Positions 32,821 through 42,421 of a DNA stretch of 64,000 bases are shown here, one piece after another; positions within the stretch are counted from its first letter, which is position 1, and each line of letters begins with the position of its first letter. Made by a program: the position numbers and the translations under genes. Source of the DNA: Persicitalea sp963803495 (GTDB taxonomy: Bacteria; Bacteroidota; Bacteroidia; Cytophagales; Spirosomataceae); the NCBI GenBank assembly GCA_963803495.1, contig CAWDMP010000002.1:4960001-5024000 (forward strand), read 5' to 3'. The notes under the pieces are model-generated. The model was not told the DNA's origin, ran no database searches, and saw nothing but the letters and a program-made list of their open reading frames with translations.

Positions 32821-33894
32821 TCAGTCGAATTTTACCACTTCCCAAAATGCTTTCTTGGGCCGGAATTCTTGATCGAAAAGCAACGGAAAGTCCTTGCGCC
32901 CTTTTATTGGAAACGTATCGAGCCACGAGCGTCGGTCGGAAATATTCCAGAAGGTCACGCCGGATACTTTATCCTTGTGCTTCCGAAGTACCTCAAAAAT
33001 CATCTGGTACTTATCGACCTGCATCTGCTCTTTTTCGGGCGTGAATGCAGTCGTGTCGCTGGCGCGCTTCTCTTTGCGATTCCAGTCTTTGGGGTACACC
33101 GACACATCCAGTTCGGTGATCTGCACGGTCAGGCCGAGGCCGGCGAAGCGTTCGATGGATTCTTCCAGGCCCGCCGCCGTCAGGTCGTCGTAGATGGACC
33201 AATGCCCCTGCAAACCCACACCATGTATCGGGACGCCCTTGGCCAGCATACTTTTCAGCATAGTGTACATATGGTCACGCTTGGCGGGCTTCTCGGTGTC
33301 GAAATCATTATAAAAGAGCAACGCGTCGGGGTCGGCCTCGTGGGCGTACTCGAACGCTTTGACGATGTACTCTTCCCCCAACAACCGGTACCATTGGGTG
33401 GGGCGGTACATTTGGTCTGGCTGCTCGGCGATGGCCTCGTTGACGACATCCCAGGCGTAGATTCTGCCTTTGTAGCGGCCCACCACCGCAAAAATATGGT
33501 CACGGAGCCGCTTCAGGAGTACCTCCCTTTCAACCGGCTCGCCGCCGGCATCTTCAAAAAACCATTTGGGAGTTTGGTTGTGCCAGCACAGCGTATGGCC
33601 GCGCATTTTCATGCCGTTGGCCTGGGCGAAATTCACGATCTGATCGGCTGGTGCCCAGTTGTATTCGTCTTCTTTGGGGTGAATCGGTTGGGGCTTGAAA
33701 ACATTTTCGGCGGTCAGGCTGGCAAAATTCTTCTTGATCAGCTCGGCCTCCGGGCCCGGTTCCACCGATTGGGGCGCTACCGAAACCCCCACCGGGAAGT
33801 AGTCTTGATAGTACTGTTTCAGCCCCTGGTATTCCTGGGCTACCGCTGGCAAAGAGCACATTGTCAGCCAAATCCATAGTTTCGATTTCTTCAT
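32821..33894 (-). CDS. Secreted endo-1,4-beta-xylanase, GH10
   Basis: 357 residues with a signal peptide (MKKSKLWIWLTMCSLPAVAQ). It has the GH10 barrel landmarks: SLTAENVFKPQPIHP, MRGHTLCWHNQTPKWF, the acid/base Glu in YAWDVVNEAI, and the nucleophile Glu in VQITELDVSVYP; FWNISDRRSWLD is the end of the barrel. It should cut xylan outside the cell. The start codon overlaps the end of the upstream lipoprotein gene by 4 bp. Confidence 0.93.
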   Translation of the reverse strand: MKKSKLWIWLTMCSLPAVAQEYQGLKQYYQDYFPVGVSVAPQSVEPGPEAELIKKNFASLTAENVFKPQPIHPKEDEYNWAPADQIVNFAQANGMKMRGHTLCWHNQTPKWFFEDAGGEPVEREVLLKRLRDHIFAVVGRYKGRIYAWDVVNEAIAEQPDQMYRPTQWYRLLGEEYIVKAFEYAHEADPDALLFYNDFDTEKPAKRDHMYTMLKSMLAKGVPIHGVGLQGHWSIYDDLTAAGLEESIERFAGLGLTVQITELDVSVYPKDWNRKEKRASDTTAFTPEKEQMQVDKYQMIFEVLRKHKDKVSGVTFWNISDRRSWLDTFPIKGRKDFPLLFDQEFRPKKAFWEVVKFD

Positions 33895-34421
33895 TGTGTC
33901 TTGAGACTTTCAAATGATTTGGCCACCTCCCGGAAAGTATTTCCTGCCACTTTGGAGCTCTGGTCGGCTTTGATGGAGCCGCTGCGAAGGGCGTCCATCA
34001 CGGCACACATGGCCATGCGACTGCTGGAATACTGCTTAAAAAAGGCCTCGCTGACGGGTACTTTGTTCAAAGCCATTTTTTCTACGTACGACTTCAAGGA
34101 AGAAGACACCACCATCGGGTTGTTGTTTCGGTTGGCCGCCATCCGGTCGAGCGTGGCGGCATCGGTTTGAGCCGCCTCCGCCAGCCTGGTAGCCAGTTCA
34201 TTCTGCTTCTCGGAGTCGAACTGTTCCGTTACTTGAAGCCACTGCAACTTATCGAGCGGACAACCTTTGTCCAGCGTATTACCGTCAGCACTCGCCTGCG
34301 CATTGACGTCGACGCGGGCATTGGCCCCGCCGGGCGAGGTCGTTTGGGGCGGGGAGGTGGTGGCACATTGCGTAAAGATTAGCAGGCCTACGAACGCCAG
34401 GATGATTTTTTTAATTTTCAT
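33891..34421 (-). CDS. Lipoprotein of unknown function
   Basis: 176 residues. MKIKKIILAFVGLLIFTQCA is a lipoprotein signal, followed by a Ser/Pro/Thr-rich linker (TTSPPQTTSPGGANARVD) and a helical domain of about 130 residues. Two Cys outside the lipobox (KGCPLD and AMCAVM) might pair. It overlaps the xylanase gene by 4 bp and so probably shares its transcript. No family is recognised. Confidence 0.7.
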   Translation of the reverse strand: MKIKKIILAFVGLLIFTQCATTSPPQTTSPGGANARVDVNAQASADGNTLDKGCPLDKLQWLQVTEQFDSEKQNELATRLAEAAQTDAATLDRMAANRNNNPMVVSSSLKSYVEKMALNKVPVSEAFFKQYSSSRMAMCAVMDALRSGSIKADQSSKVAGNTFREVAKSFESLKTQ

Positions 34422-34865
34422 AAAAATAGTGTTTCAGTTGAAGGCTTGGGACAATAGGCTCGACAACTCGTTTAAATTCGCCACGATCGGTTTTCGTACG
34501 GCCACCCTGTGCCATCCGATCGGCTAATGTATAAAAAGTTTGTAGTTTCGGAAGCAGGGACTTTTGTTTTTACCCGGGAAATGACACGCTGGACGATATC
34601 TCCCGGTGGGTGCGCTCGATCCGAAATTTCCATTTGGGTATTAGGTTACCTGAGTGGCTTGTTCCTTCCCCAATTGGTTCGTCTTATTGAGCTGGTACGC
34701 TTTTAGAGGTATAGTGTACCTATTGTTGCTTCCCCACGGAAGCTGGCGTTATTGTGTACAGGGACCGCTGGCGCACAAGTTTTGGGGTTCACGTCGCCTA
34801 TCGGCCAATTTTTTACCATTCATCCCACTATTAAGAAAGATCAGTAATCAGTAAAACCTACTACC
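34422..34865. other. Long intergenic region between divergent genes
   Basis: No credible gene is present; an ORF at 34509-34706 has no protein-like character. A 7-bp inverted repeat (CGATCGG at 34484, CCGATCG at 34516) and the small palindrome GGTATAGTGTACC near 34720 are the only structures noted. The promoters of the lipoprotein/xylanase pair and of the 1067-aa protein must lie here. Confidence 0.5.
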
Positions 34866-37800
34866 ATGAAAAAACCATTTAATCTTCTTAAAAAACAGAT
34901 CGCCTTGTGCGCGGTGTTGTTTTCAGCTGCTGCCTCCCCTGGCTTTGCTCAGGTAAAGGGAATTAGCTACACTATTTCACCGACGGGTGAGTACGTTTTT
35001 TGGAATCAGAACACGGGTATCAGCGACGGCTTCCTGGTTGGCGGCCACGTGGGCTTCGGCTTTGGGGAGTTCATAGAACTGCGTGGTACCTACCTACAGG
35101 ATGTAGGGAATTTGACGCGTGACTTCAGCGGATTGAGCGCCATGGGTTTGCGCGATGCAAGACTGGATACGTTCAATATCGGCGTGACACGCTGGGGCGG
35201 TGACCTAAAGCTCAATCTGAGCCGGGGTGGTTTGGTACCCTACCTTACCATAGGTACCGGGGTACAGACCCTCAGCCCTGACACCCTCGCCCGTTACAAG
35301 AATATATATGTGGCGGCTGGTGCCGGTTTCCAGTTGAGTGGCGGTGACCGCTACACATTCAATGTTCAGGCAGTCAACACTGCGTTCAACGGCTCACCTG
35401 TGCGGAGTCTGACTTCCGCCGCCGAGCGGACTGCCAATGGCCTGGTACTGTCGGACTATCCCAACGAAATGTTGCGCAACTGGTCGGTGCGTGCCTCGCT
35501 CAACCTGTATCTGGGCGGTCGCCGTCCGGGTGAATTGACGGAAGTGGACAAAGCCTACCTCAACAATTTCTCGTCGGGTATTAGCCTGCCTATCGAGGTG
35601 ACGGCTGGTCAGCTCGATTTCGGTGAAGGATCGCCTTACCGTAACACACGCTATGCTGGTGTGGCCACCGGTTTTAACTTTGGTCCTTACGTAGGGCTGA
35701 GGGCTTTCTACTGGCGTGGATTGGAAGACAGTTTTACGTCTAGTTTCAGTAAGCTGGCATTATATGGTGGTGAAGGTAAATTCAAACTGGGTACCGGTCA
35801 GGGCCTTACGCCGGCATTATTGCTGGGTGGTGGTGTGATCGATGCCATGGACGGGTACCAGGCCGATAGCATCGCGGGCGAACCTCTCAAAAAGCAAGGA
35901 TTTGTTTCGGGCGGTTTGGGGATTGATTTCCCCTTGGGCCGCGCGTTGAAACTTACCGCTTACGGTAAAGCACTATTGACGTCCAATGATTCTATCCAGA
36001 ACACGGTGTCGCCGGACCAACTCACCACGAGTTTTGCCTACGGTGTAAGCCTCAATCTGATCATTGGTAATGGTGCCAAAGAAGTCGAGACCAGGAAAGA
36101 AAAGTCTTACGATGAACTGGTGATGAATACGATGAAGCGTGAGAAGAACCGCGCCCAGGATTTGAAGGACGATTACGAAAAGCAGATAGACCGCCTGGAT
36201 GATCAGATCAAAGACGCCCGTAAAAATGGCGATCGTCGGATGGCCTACGATTTCGAAGACGAGCAGGATGAGCTTAGGAAGCAGGTTAAGAAGATAGACG
36301 ACCTGATTGAGTCTGAGGAAGATGCCAACAAGGAAGCCGACAGAAAGAATGACCCACTCCTGATGAAAATGAAGCCCACCAATTTTGGCCGGGAACTGGA
36401 TGACATCGAGCAAGACGGCAGAGGTATCCGTAGTAACAGCTCGTTCGATCGTAACGGCAACCGGATGAATGGGAATAACCGCAATCAATCGAATGGCGAA
36501 GATAACGAAGCCATCAGAGCACTGGAAGATCGCTTGAAGTCGATCGAGCAGAAACTTGACGATATCCAACGTAACGGCCAGCCAATGCGCCGGAACCGAA
36601 TGGACAACGATCGTAACTTCCAGAACTATCCCAACGGAGACTACCGTAATGGCAACTATAATGATCGGAATTTCGACAACAGGAGCGACGATTCACGGAA
36701 CCGCAACAACAACGACCGGAACTTCGATAACCGCAACAACGACTCGCGGAACGGCAATTACAACGACCGGAACTTCGATAACCGCAACAACGACTCGCGG
36801 AATGGCAACTACGATGACCGGAACCGCAACAACAACAACGACCGCAACAACAATCGCCGTAACAACAACAATAATGACGATTACCGGTACGATCAAAACG
36901 ACGATAGCCGCAACAATGGGAACGACAACGCCCGCCGTCGCTTTGGCAGCAACGGCGGTAGAGACCGCAACGCAGGTAGCCAATCCGACATGGACGAAAA
37001 ATTCACGCAGCTAGACAACGAGCGCGAAAACAGTGAAAACATGCGTAGGTCATATGAAGACCGTATAGAAGCGCTGGATCAGGAAATCACCGATGCAAAG
37101 GATAAAGGCGATGACGAACTGGAATCGAAAAAGAAAGAGGAGAAAGATGCGATGGAAGATGCCGTAAAAGGTATTCGCGATGCTCAAGACAAAGAGAATC
37201 GGGCAAACCGCAAAGCGATTCGCAACAATAACCCGGACGACATCAAGATGTCGGCGGATGATTATCGCTCAGCGTTGGACGATATCCAGGAGAAGAACGA
37301 AGAATACAAAGAGGATATCGAACGCTCGATGGATAAAATTCGGAAGGATACGCGCCGCGAGATGCGCAACATGGACGACGACAACGGTGCCTACCAACAA
37401 GGTCTGGAAGATGAGATGCGGGATTTGAAATCTCAGATTCGGGAGATGCGTGCCGGTGGTAACGACGTAAAAAAAAACGACGGGCGTAGCGATGACCGGA
37501 TGAACAACGACGATCGTGACAACAGCAGCGATCGCAACGGCGATTCCGATGTATTTGCCAACAGTAGCTTAAATAGAAGTTCTTCCGCCAGAACGAGCAG
37601 CTACCTCTCAGAGGAGCAAGCAGCTTACGAAGGAGAGAATAAAGCGCAAAACGGCTTTTTTAGCCTTTTGAATTACGACGGCGCTTCTGCCATTGGTGGA
37701 TTTAACGTCGGTGGTGCCACTACTTTCAATATTGGGGTGCGCAACCACTACAAGTACAAAGACACGCAATTCTCCCTGATGCCTGAGGCATTCTTCGGCT

Positions 37801-38069
37801 TTGGGGCAAGCAGTTCCTTCGGGCTCTTCGCCAATGCGATCTACGACATTAAGCTTAAAAACAGGGATGATTTCAGTCCCTACGCCGGAGTAGGCCTGGG
37901 ATTGATGAAGATAGGTAATTCAGAGCTGAACAATACTAAGGGGGCTTTCAACATCGTATTGGGTGCCAACCTTTTCAAGATTGCCAACGGGCGTTTTTAC
38001 GTAGACGTCTCGGCTCGTAACTTTTTCAGGTATACGCAGTTGGCCGCCGGATACCGTCTGCCATTCTGA
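34866..38069 (+). CDS. Giant two-barrel outer-membrane-type protein with coiled coils and N/D/R-rich linker
   Basis: 1067 residues with a signal peptide (ends in SPGFAQ). Five parts can be seen: an N-terminal barrel-like domain to about residue 410 (FLVGGHVGFGFGEFIELRGT, many alternating strands, ending VSLNLIIGNG); a charged coiled coil (about 415-490, KREKNRAQDLKDDYEKQIDR); a low-complexity region rich in Asn, Asp and Arg (about 530-720) with tandem NDRNFDNRNNDSRNGNY units; a second coiled coil (about 725-880); and a C-terminal barrel-like domain (about 930-1067) ending in AAGYRLPF with a terminal aromatic. I do not know a family with this order. It could tether the outer membrane to the cell wall or bind metal or nucleic acid through the linker, but no function can be shown. 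It stands alone and ends at a strong terminator. Confidence 0.75.
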   Translation: MKKPFNLLKKQIALCAVLFSAAASPGFAQVKGISYTISPTGEYVFWNQNTGISDGFLVGGHVGFGFGEFIELRGTYLQDVGNLTRDFSGLSAMGLRDARLDTFNIGVTRWGGDLKLNLSRGGLVPYLTIGTGVQTLSPDTLARYKNIYVAAGAGFQLSGGDRYTFNVQAVNTAFNGSPVRSLTSAAERTANGLVLSDYPNEMLRNWSVRASLNLYLGGRRPGELTEVDKAYLNNFSSGISLPIEVTAGQLDFGEGSPYRNTRYAGVATGFNFGPYVGLRAFYWRGLEDSFTSSFSKLALYGGEGKFKLGTGQGLTPALLLGGGVIDAMDGYQADSIAGEPLKKQGFVSGGLGIDFPLGRALKLTAYGKALLTSNDSIQNTVSPDQLTTSFAYGVSLNLIIGNGAKEVETRKEKSYDELVMNTMKREKNRAQDLKDDYEKQIDRLDDQIKDARKNGDRRMAYDFEDEQDELRKQVKKIDDLIESEEDANKEADRKNDPLLMKMKPTNFGRELDDIEQDGRGIRSNSSFDRNGNRMNGNNRNQSNGEDNEAIRALEDRLKSIEQKLDDIQRNGQPMRRNRMDNDRNFQNYPNGDYRNGNYNDRNFDNRSDDSRNRNNNDRNFDNRNNDSRNGNYNDRNFDNRNNDSRNGNYDDRNRNNNNDRNNNRRNNNNNDDYRYDQNDDSRNNGNDNARRRFGSNGGRDRNAGSQSDMDEKFTQLDNERENSENMRRSYEDRIEALDQEITDAKDKGDDELESKKKEEKDAMEDAVKGIRDAQDKENRANRKAIRNNNPDDIKMSADDYRSALDDIQEKNEEYKEDIERSMDKIRKDTRREMRNMDDDNGAYQQGLEDEMRDLKSQIREMRAGGNDVKKNDGRSDDRMNNDDRDNSSDRNGDSDVFANSSLNRSSSARTSSYLSEEQAAYEGENKAQNGFFSLLNYDGASAIGGFNVGGATTFNIGVRNHYKYKDTQFSLMPEAFFGFGASSSFGLFANAIYDIKLKNRDDFSPYAGVGLGLMKIGNSELNNTKGAFNIVLGANLFKIANGRFYVDVSARNFFRYTQLAAGYRLPF
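36640..36900 (+). repeat. Coding tandem repeats (about 51 bp, Asn/Asp/Arg-rich)
   Basis: Repeated units encode variants of NDRNFDNRNNDSRNGNY two to three times, then decay into NNNNDRNNNRR. The DNA units are close to identical, so copy number may vary. Confidence 0.8.
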
Positions 38070-38097
38070 TTGCCCGAATAAGTAGTTTATCAATACC

Positions 38098-38147
38098 CAC
38101 AAAAAGGGGGTGTGCGGAACTTAATTCGTACACCCCCCTTTTTTTGG
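38098..38147 (+). terminator. Strong rho-independent terminator
   Basis: AAAAAGGGGGTGTGCG pairs with CGTACACCCCCCTTTTTTT around a TTAATT loop region. It lies between two convergent genes and has A- and T-runs on both sides, so it can act both ways. Confidence 0.88.
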
Positions 38148-38157
38148 GCAAGCCAGT

Positions 38158-40034
38158 TTATTTTTCGATCCGCACAGAGAACGGGGGAGCCTGGTAATCT
38201 TTGCCCAGGTAGCGGGCCGGAATGGTGGAGTGGCTGCCATCCCGTGCGGCGCGGTAATGCGGCGACAGAATCTCGATGCCCGTTTCGTTGCAGCAATCCT
38301 GAATGTGCTGGTGCAGTTGAGAGTAGATCCCGGCCTGCCGGTTGGCCTCCTGCGTGTAGGCGTTGATTTGGTAGGCGACGTAAAAATCATCTAAACTGGT
38401 TTGCAGCACGAAAGGGGGAGGATCTTTAAGTAGTAGATCCGTCCGTGCGGCGGCCATGAGCAACGCGGTCTGCACTTCCTGCCAAGGCACATCGTAACCG
38501 ATCGTGATGGTCGTGTGCAAAATCAAGCCCTTGTTCAAGGTCTCACTGCTGTAGTTAACCGTCGGGCTGTTCATGACCGTCGAATTAGGTACCGACACAA
38601 TCTCGTTCTTAGTCGTTCGGATGCGGGTAACCAACAGCGATTTCTCGATGACATCACCCGTCTCATCGCCGATCTTGACCCGGTCACCAATCTTGAAAAG
38701 CCGCATATAGGTCAGTACCAGTCCCGCGATGATGTTGGACAGCGAACCCGCCGAGCCAAATGTGAACAGAAAGCCCAGAAAAACCGAAATACCCTGAAAA
38801 ACCGGCGAATCGCTGCCGGGCAGGTAAGGGAAAATCACCACGATCATGAACGCCACGATGAGTACCCGAACGATCTGGTAAGTGGGCTGTGCCCAGTCGG
38901 GATAAAATCCCGGCAGGTGAATGATGCCTTCGGCTACTTCGGTTTTGAGAAAACGCACGACTTTGAGCACATACCTGAACACAAAAACGATAACCAGGAT
39001 CGTGATCAGGTTGGGCAGGTAGTTCCAAAACCCCAGAACGATGTTTTCGAGCGGGTCCAGGATATAGCCGAAGAGCGTTCCGGCCAGGCCTTCGGTCCAG
39101 GGAAAAATGCCGAAGAGGATGGGGAGCGCGATGTAAATCAGCAGGACGATCGCGATCCATTTGAAAAAGGTATTGAAACTGAGCAGCACGTTGATTTGCT
39201 GTTTCGCATCGGATAGCACGTAATCCCTGATCTTGATGCCGCGAATGCGCTTGCCTTCCAGGGCGGCAATTCGAGCGGCCGTCCAGTGAAAAAATCTATT
39301 GAGGTAAAAAACAAGCACCGCCGCCGCCAGTAATACCAGCAATGCCAACCCGAATTCCTTGGCCAAGGTGGCGAAAGAGGTCTCTTGCGGTAGGACTCTC
39401 GATGGCCTCGCCGATGGTTGCCGGTACTCCTCGGCCAGTACTTCTTTGGACTGTGTTATTCCAGATCGCGTCGTTTTCCGACACGCTCATGACTATACTT
39501 TCTTCGACGACGATGTCGACGGTTGTTTCGGCCGCACGATTTGTAGTTGTTCAGTTTTGAATCCGTAGCGTGCCTAAGTTTCTCGATCCGATTGCTAATC
39601 GCCTCCGCCCGATCCTTGGCCGAAAAACTACCCAGCTTGCTGTAAATCAGAAAAAGTGTATCACCGAAAGAATCCGGTGACAGGGTAGGCCCTTGACTGT
39701 CTGCCGGAGCGAGTCGATTTGCGCCTTTTTTCGGGCAATGCGGTTGGTTTCCTTGTCGTTGAGCGCCTGTAATTGCTGCTTGCAGCTTCTCCTTTTGCAG
39801 GTTGTCGGTCGTGGTCAGCGAATTAAGCCGTGCCTCCAACTTCACCCTCTGCAGCGAATCGGCCACACGCTGCTGCTCGACGGCCGCAACTGTCCGGTTG
39901 TATTCGCGTAGCGCGGCGCTACTCAGCGAATCGTTCGTCTGGTTGTTTTGGGCGGAGGAGTCGGTCTGAGCCATTGCCGAGCCGCACCACACCAGCAGGA
40001 TGGTCAAAAGAATTCGCTTCAGGCTATTATTCAT
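38158..40034 (-). pseudogene. MscS-family mechanosensitive channel, four apparent frameshifts
   Basis: After correction about 624 residues. A signal peptide (MNNSLKRILLTILLVWCGSAMAQ) is followed by a periplasmic coiled-coil region and the MscS part: membrane helices from about LAKEFGLALLVLLAAAVLVF, the pore helix region GSAGSLSNIIAGLVLTYMR, and the cytoplasmic beta domain (KIGDRVKIGDETGDVIEKS, VSVPNSTVMNS). Frames must be joined at about 39780 (extra base), 39690 (missing base), 39565 and 39455 (extra bases). The sum gives a whole number of codons. It lies 76 bp downstream of the TPR gene and may be part of that operon. It protects against osmotic shock in the family; here another role is possible. 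Confidence 0.8.
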
Positions 40035-40110
40035 AGGAGAGCAGACAGAATATCGGGGCGAAGTTTGGATAATATTCTGGCATTAAAAAAGGTTTGGGCA
40101 AAAACCAAGG

Positions 40111-41589
40111 TCAGCGCTTCGCACTGCCATTTAAGGCCAGGTTTTTACTTTTAACCCTGGTCAGGTCAGGGTGGTAAGCTTCGGGCTCGACTCGGCTTAT
40201 CTCAGTGAGGGTTTCGATAGACTGCCGGTACTTACGAATTGCATTGTTGGGATCACCGGCCGCGCGCATGTTATCCCCCAGCGCTTCGAGCGTTTTTGCT
40301 TTTCGGGGAAGATACGCTTGTGGATTGTCCTCACACAAGGCATCCCACGCTCTCATTGTTTCTTCGAAAATAAGATTGGCCTCCTCGAACTTGTCTGTGA
40401 GTGAGTAAACTACCCCTACGTTGTTGCGTGTTTCGGCTAAGTCGGGCAAATACATCGGTGATACCTGTTCGAATAGATTTTTTCGGATCTTCAACGCTTC
40501 CAGGTATAAAGGAAGCGCCTCGTCATATTTTTTCAACTCGCGATAGTAAACGCCGGCATTGTTCAACGCTCTGGCCAGGGAAACTACGTGATCTACTTCT
40601 GGGGCCTCCTCGATCAACCTTCTGTAATCGGCAATCGCCGATTCGTAAAGCGCCAAAACGACACGCGCCGGTTGACCCGTGCGCCAGTACATATAGGCCA
40701 AATTGGCCGTCGCATGCGCTTTTTCGGCTATAAACTTTTCAGGATCCCCCTCAAACTGCCGTATTCTTATATCATAGGCGGCTTTGAAATAGTCGATAGC
40801 AGTGGTGTCATTTTTGGATTGTAGCAGATGACCAAAATTATTAAGGGAATCGGCTAGTTGCGACAAGTAAATCTCAGGTTCGTTATGCCCGATCTTGTAC
40901 AGTATTTTCAAAACTTCATCGTACAATGGTAGCGCCTGGCTGAATTGATTTTGTCCCAGCAAAAAAACAGCGTAGGCCGATAGGTTATCGATATTCCGCT
41001 GGGCTTTTAAGGAAGTTTCGTAGGAGTCGACGACGCGCTCGATCCGGTTTGAGATGGTAAAATCAAAGGTGTCGAGCCTGGCGCGCATCAGGAATTCATT
41101 CGCGATATCCTCTCTATCGGTCTGTGCTTTTCGAATGAGTGCTTCTCCCAGTTGCTCATCCTGTAGAATGGCTTCCAGTTCATTGTGCATTTCTACTTTA
41201 TCGAGCACCGCCCTGGCCTCCTGGTATTTTCCCGTTTGAAAAAAATCTTTTGCCAATCGTGCCCGCTCCGAGTTGAGCTTGAGTTTCGATAGCTCAATGG
41301 CTATTTTGTATACTTCGCCTTCCAGGATTTTTATTTCATTCAGTTTTTGATTCCGCTTGGTTTCAAGTTCAACCAATTCTTCCCTGTAATCTGAATCTTC
41401 GGGGTATTTAAGAATGCGCATCCTCGTTTTTTCGATACGCCTGTTCAATTCAACCTCATCGTTCGACAAGCTTCTGTATTCAGCCGCCTCTTTGAGATTG
41501 TAGGTGATGGTATCGCCCACGCGAAAATCCCCGCCGCCGGTGTTTGGATCTCCGGTAACTACATTTTTAGAACTTTTTACACTTACCAT
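40111..41589 (-). CDS. TPR-repeat protein with N-terminal glycine-rich NTGGGDFR motif
   Basis: 492 residues from ATG 41589 (a TTG at 41595 is possible). Residues 9-27 hold NVVTGDPNTGGGDFRVGDT, nearly the same motif as at the end of the previous gene. A coiled-coil follows (about 40-110, NDEVELNRRIEKTRMRILKY), then an array of about seven tetratricopeptide repeats (for example LARALNNAGVYYRELKKYDE, ALPLYLEALKIRKNLFE, RNNVGVVYSLTDKFEEANLI) to the C-terminus. There is no NTPase, signal peptide or membrane segment, so it is probably a cytoplasmic scaffold or receptor. The start lies 2 bp after the stop of the gene upstream, so the two are coupled. Confidence 0.85.
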   Translation of the reverse strand: MVSVKSSKNVVTGDPNTGGGDFRVGDTITYNLKEAAEYRSLSNDEVELNRRIEKTRMRILKYPEDSDYREELVELETKRNQKLNEIKILEGEVYKIAIELSKLKLNSERARLAKDFFQTGKYQEARAVLDKVEMHNELEAILQDEQLGEALIRKAQTDREDIANEFLMRARLDTFDFTISNRIERVVDSYETSLKAQRNIDNLSAYAVFLLGQNQFSQALPLYDEVLKILYKIGHNEPEIYLSQLADSLNNFGHLLQSKNDTTAIDYFKAAYDIRIRQFEGDPEKFIAEKAHATANLAYMYWRTGQPARVVLALYESAIADYRRLIEEAPEVDHVVSLARALNNAGVYYRELKKYDEALPLYLEALKIRKNLFEQVSPMYLPDLAETRNNVGVVYSLTDKFEEANLIFEETMRAWDALCEDNPQAYLPRKAKTLEALGDNMRAAGDPNNAIRKYRQSIETLTEISRVEPEAYHPDLTRVKSKNLALNGSAKR

Positions 41590-41591
41590 CT

Positions 41592-41993
41592 TCAATTCCT
41601 CGTCGTGTCACCAATACGAAAATCCCCGCCCCCCGTGTTCACATTTCCCGTATTGACGTTGTTGCTATCGGTGATGACTATACTTTGCCCTTGACTGGCC
41701 TTTTTCTGAATGGTATCGTACATTTCTTTTAAGAAAGCCTCGCCCTTGGGGTCCTTCTTCAAGGCCTTGGCCAGAGCATTTTCAACCGATTGCGTATTGA
41801 GCGGGTCTGTGGGATCGGCTGCCAAATCCTCGATCATTTCTTTGGGCTTTTCGTCTTCCGTGATGAATATCGGCTTGATCCAGTTGACAGTAGCTTCGGT
41901 GAAGTCGTTAAAAAAATCCTTGACTGACTCGTTGTCTTTGAGCTTTTTTGCCAGATAGCCTGCAACGGTGGCAATGAGGGTGATCGGTTCCAT
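41592..41993 (-). CDS. Small protein with effector-like N-terminus and C-terminal NTGGGDFR motif
   Basis: 133 residues. It starts MEPITLIATVAGYLAKKLKD, a short amphipathic or hydrophobic helix that resembles the start of small MEPI/MDPI-type proteins often found with such motifs, then a charged helical body. It ends with the motif NNVNTGNVNTGGGDFRIGD at residues 111-129. The neighbouring TPR protein carries the same motif at its N-terminus; codons differ at many third positions, so the likeness is kept at protein level. Homotypic, possibly amyloid-like, contact between the two is a reasonable inference. The function of the N-terminal domain is unknown. Confidence 0.75.
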   Translation of the reverse strand: MEPITLIATVAGYLAKKLKDNESVKDFFNDFTEATVNWIKPIFITEDEKPKEMIEDLAADPTDPLNTQSVENALAKALKKDPKGEAFLKEMYDTIQKKASQGQSIVITDSNNVNTGNVNTGGGDFRIGDTTRN

Positions 41994-42051
41994 AGCGAGA
42001 TCGGGTTTAGGTAAAAAAGAGTACTTATGAAATTAGAAGCTAGGTAGGGAG

Positions 42052-42384
42052 TCAAAGAACAGCCCAACCGATGGACTTGTTGACGACGCTTTTTACGGCG
42101 TCGAGCGCATCATTGATCGCGGTTTCTACGGCCAAAAGCCCCAGGCCTTCGATGGTGAGCAGCACGATCCGCACACTGCCTTTTTGGATTTCGAAGTGGT
42201 ATTTCGCTTGTTCTTTCGTGATCTTGCCCTGTGACTTTAGCCGCTCGATGAGCTGTAAATTGGCGACCAGGGACTCGAACTGCTGCTGCGCAAAAGGCTC
42301 GACTTCTTCCCAATGATTTTTCAAGACGCCTTTCGAAGCCGCCAACATTTGCTCCACGACCGATTGAACATTGATGTTTGCCAT
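42052..42384 (-). CDS. Small protein with hydrophobic C-terminal segment
   Basis: 110 residues. The N-terminal 70 residues are helical and charged (EQMLAASKGVLKNHWEEVEP, LIERLKSQGKITKEQAKYHF); the rest is GSVRIVLLTIEGLGLLAVETAINDALDAVK, a hydrophobic helix that could insert in a membrane. I recall similar short proteins with this GLGLLAVE tail from other bacteria, but no name or function. It lies between the lipoprotein and the motif-bearing protein on one strand (gaps 37 and 58 bp). Confidence 0.65.
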   Translation of the reverse strand: MANINVQSVVEQMLAASKGVLKNHWEEVEPFAQQQFESLVANLQLIERLKSQGKITKEQAKYHFEIQKGSVRIVLLTIEGLGLLAVETAINDALDAVKSVVNKSIGWAVL

Positions 42385-42421
42385 TGGATTGATGGTAAAA
42401 TTTCAAGAATAGTCCCGATGA

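Noticed and set aside
32689..33879. 396-codon ORF on the plus strand
   Set aside because: It is antisense to the GH10 xylanase, which has both catalytic Glu motifs and a signal peptide.
34509..34706. 65-codon ORF in the long intergenic gap
   Set aside because: No clear signal peptide, domain or ribosome-binding site, and mixed composition; probably chance.
38158..40034. Separate small genes in the N-terminal part of the MscS locus
   Set aside because: The frames join into one MscS-type protein when four single-base indels are allowed, so they are pieces of one gene.
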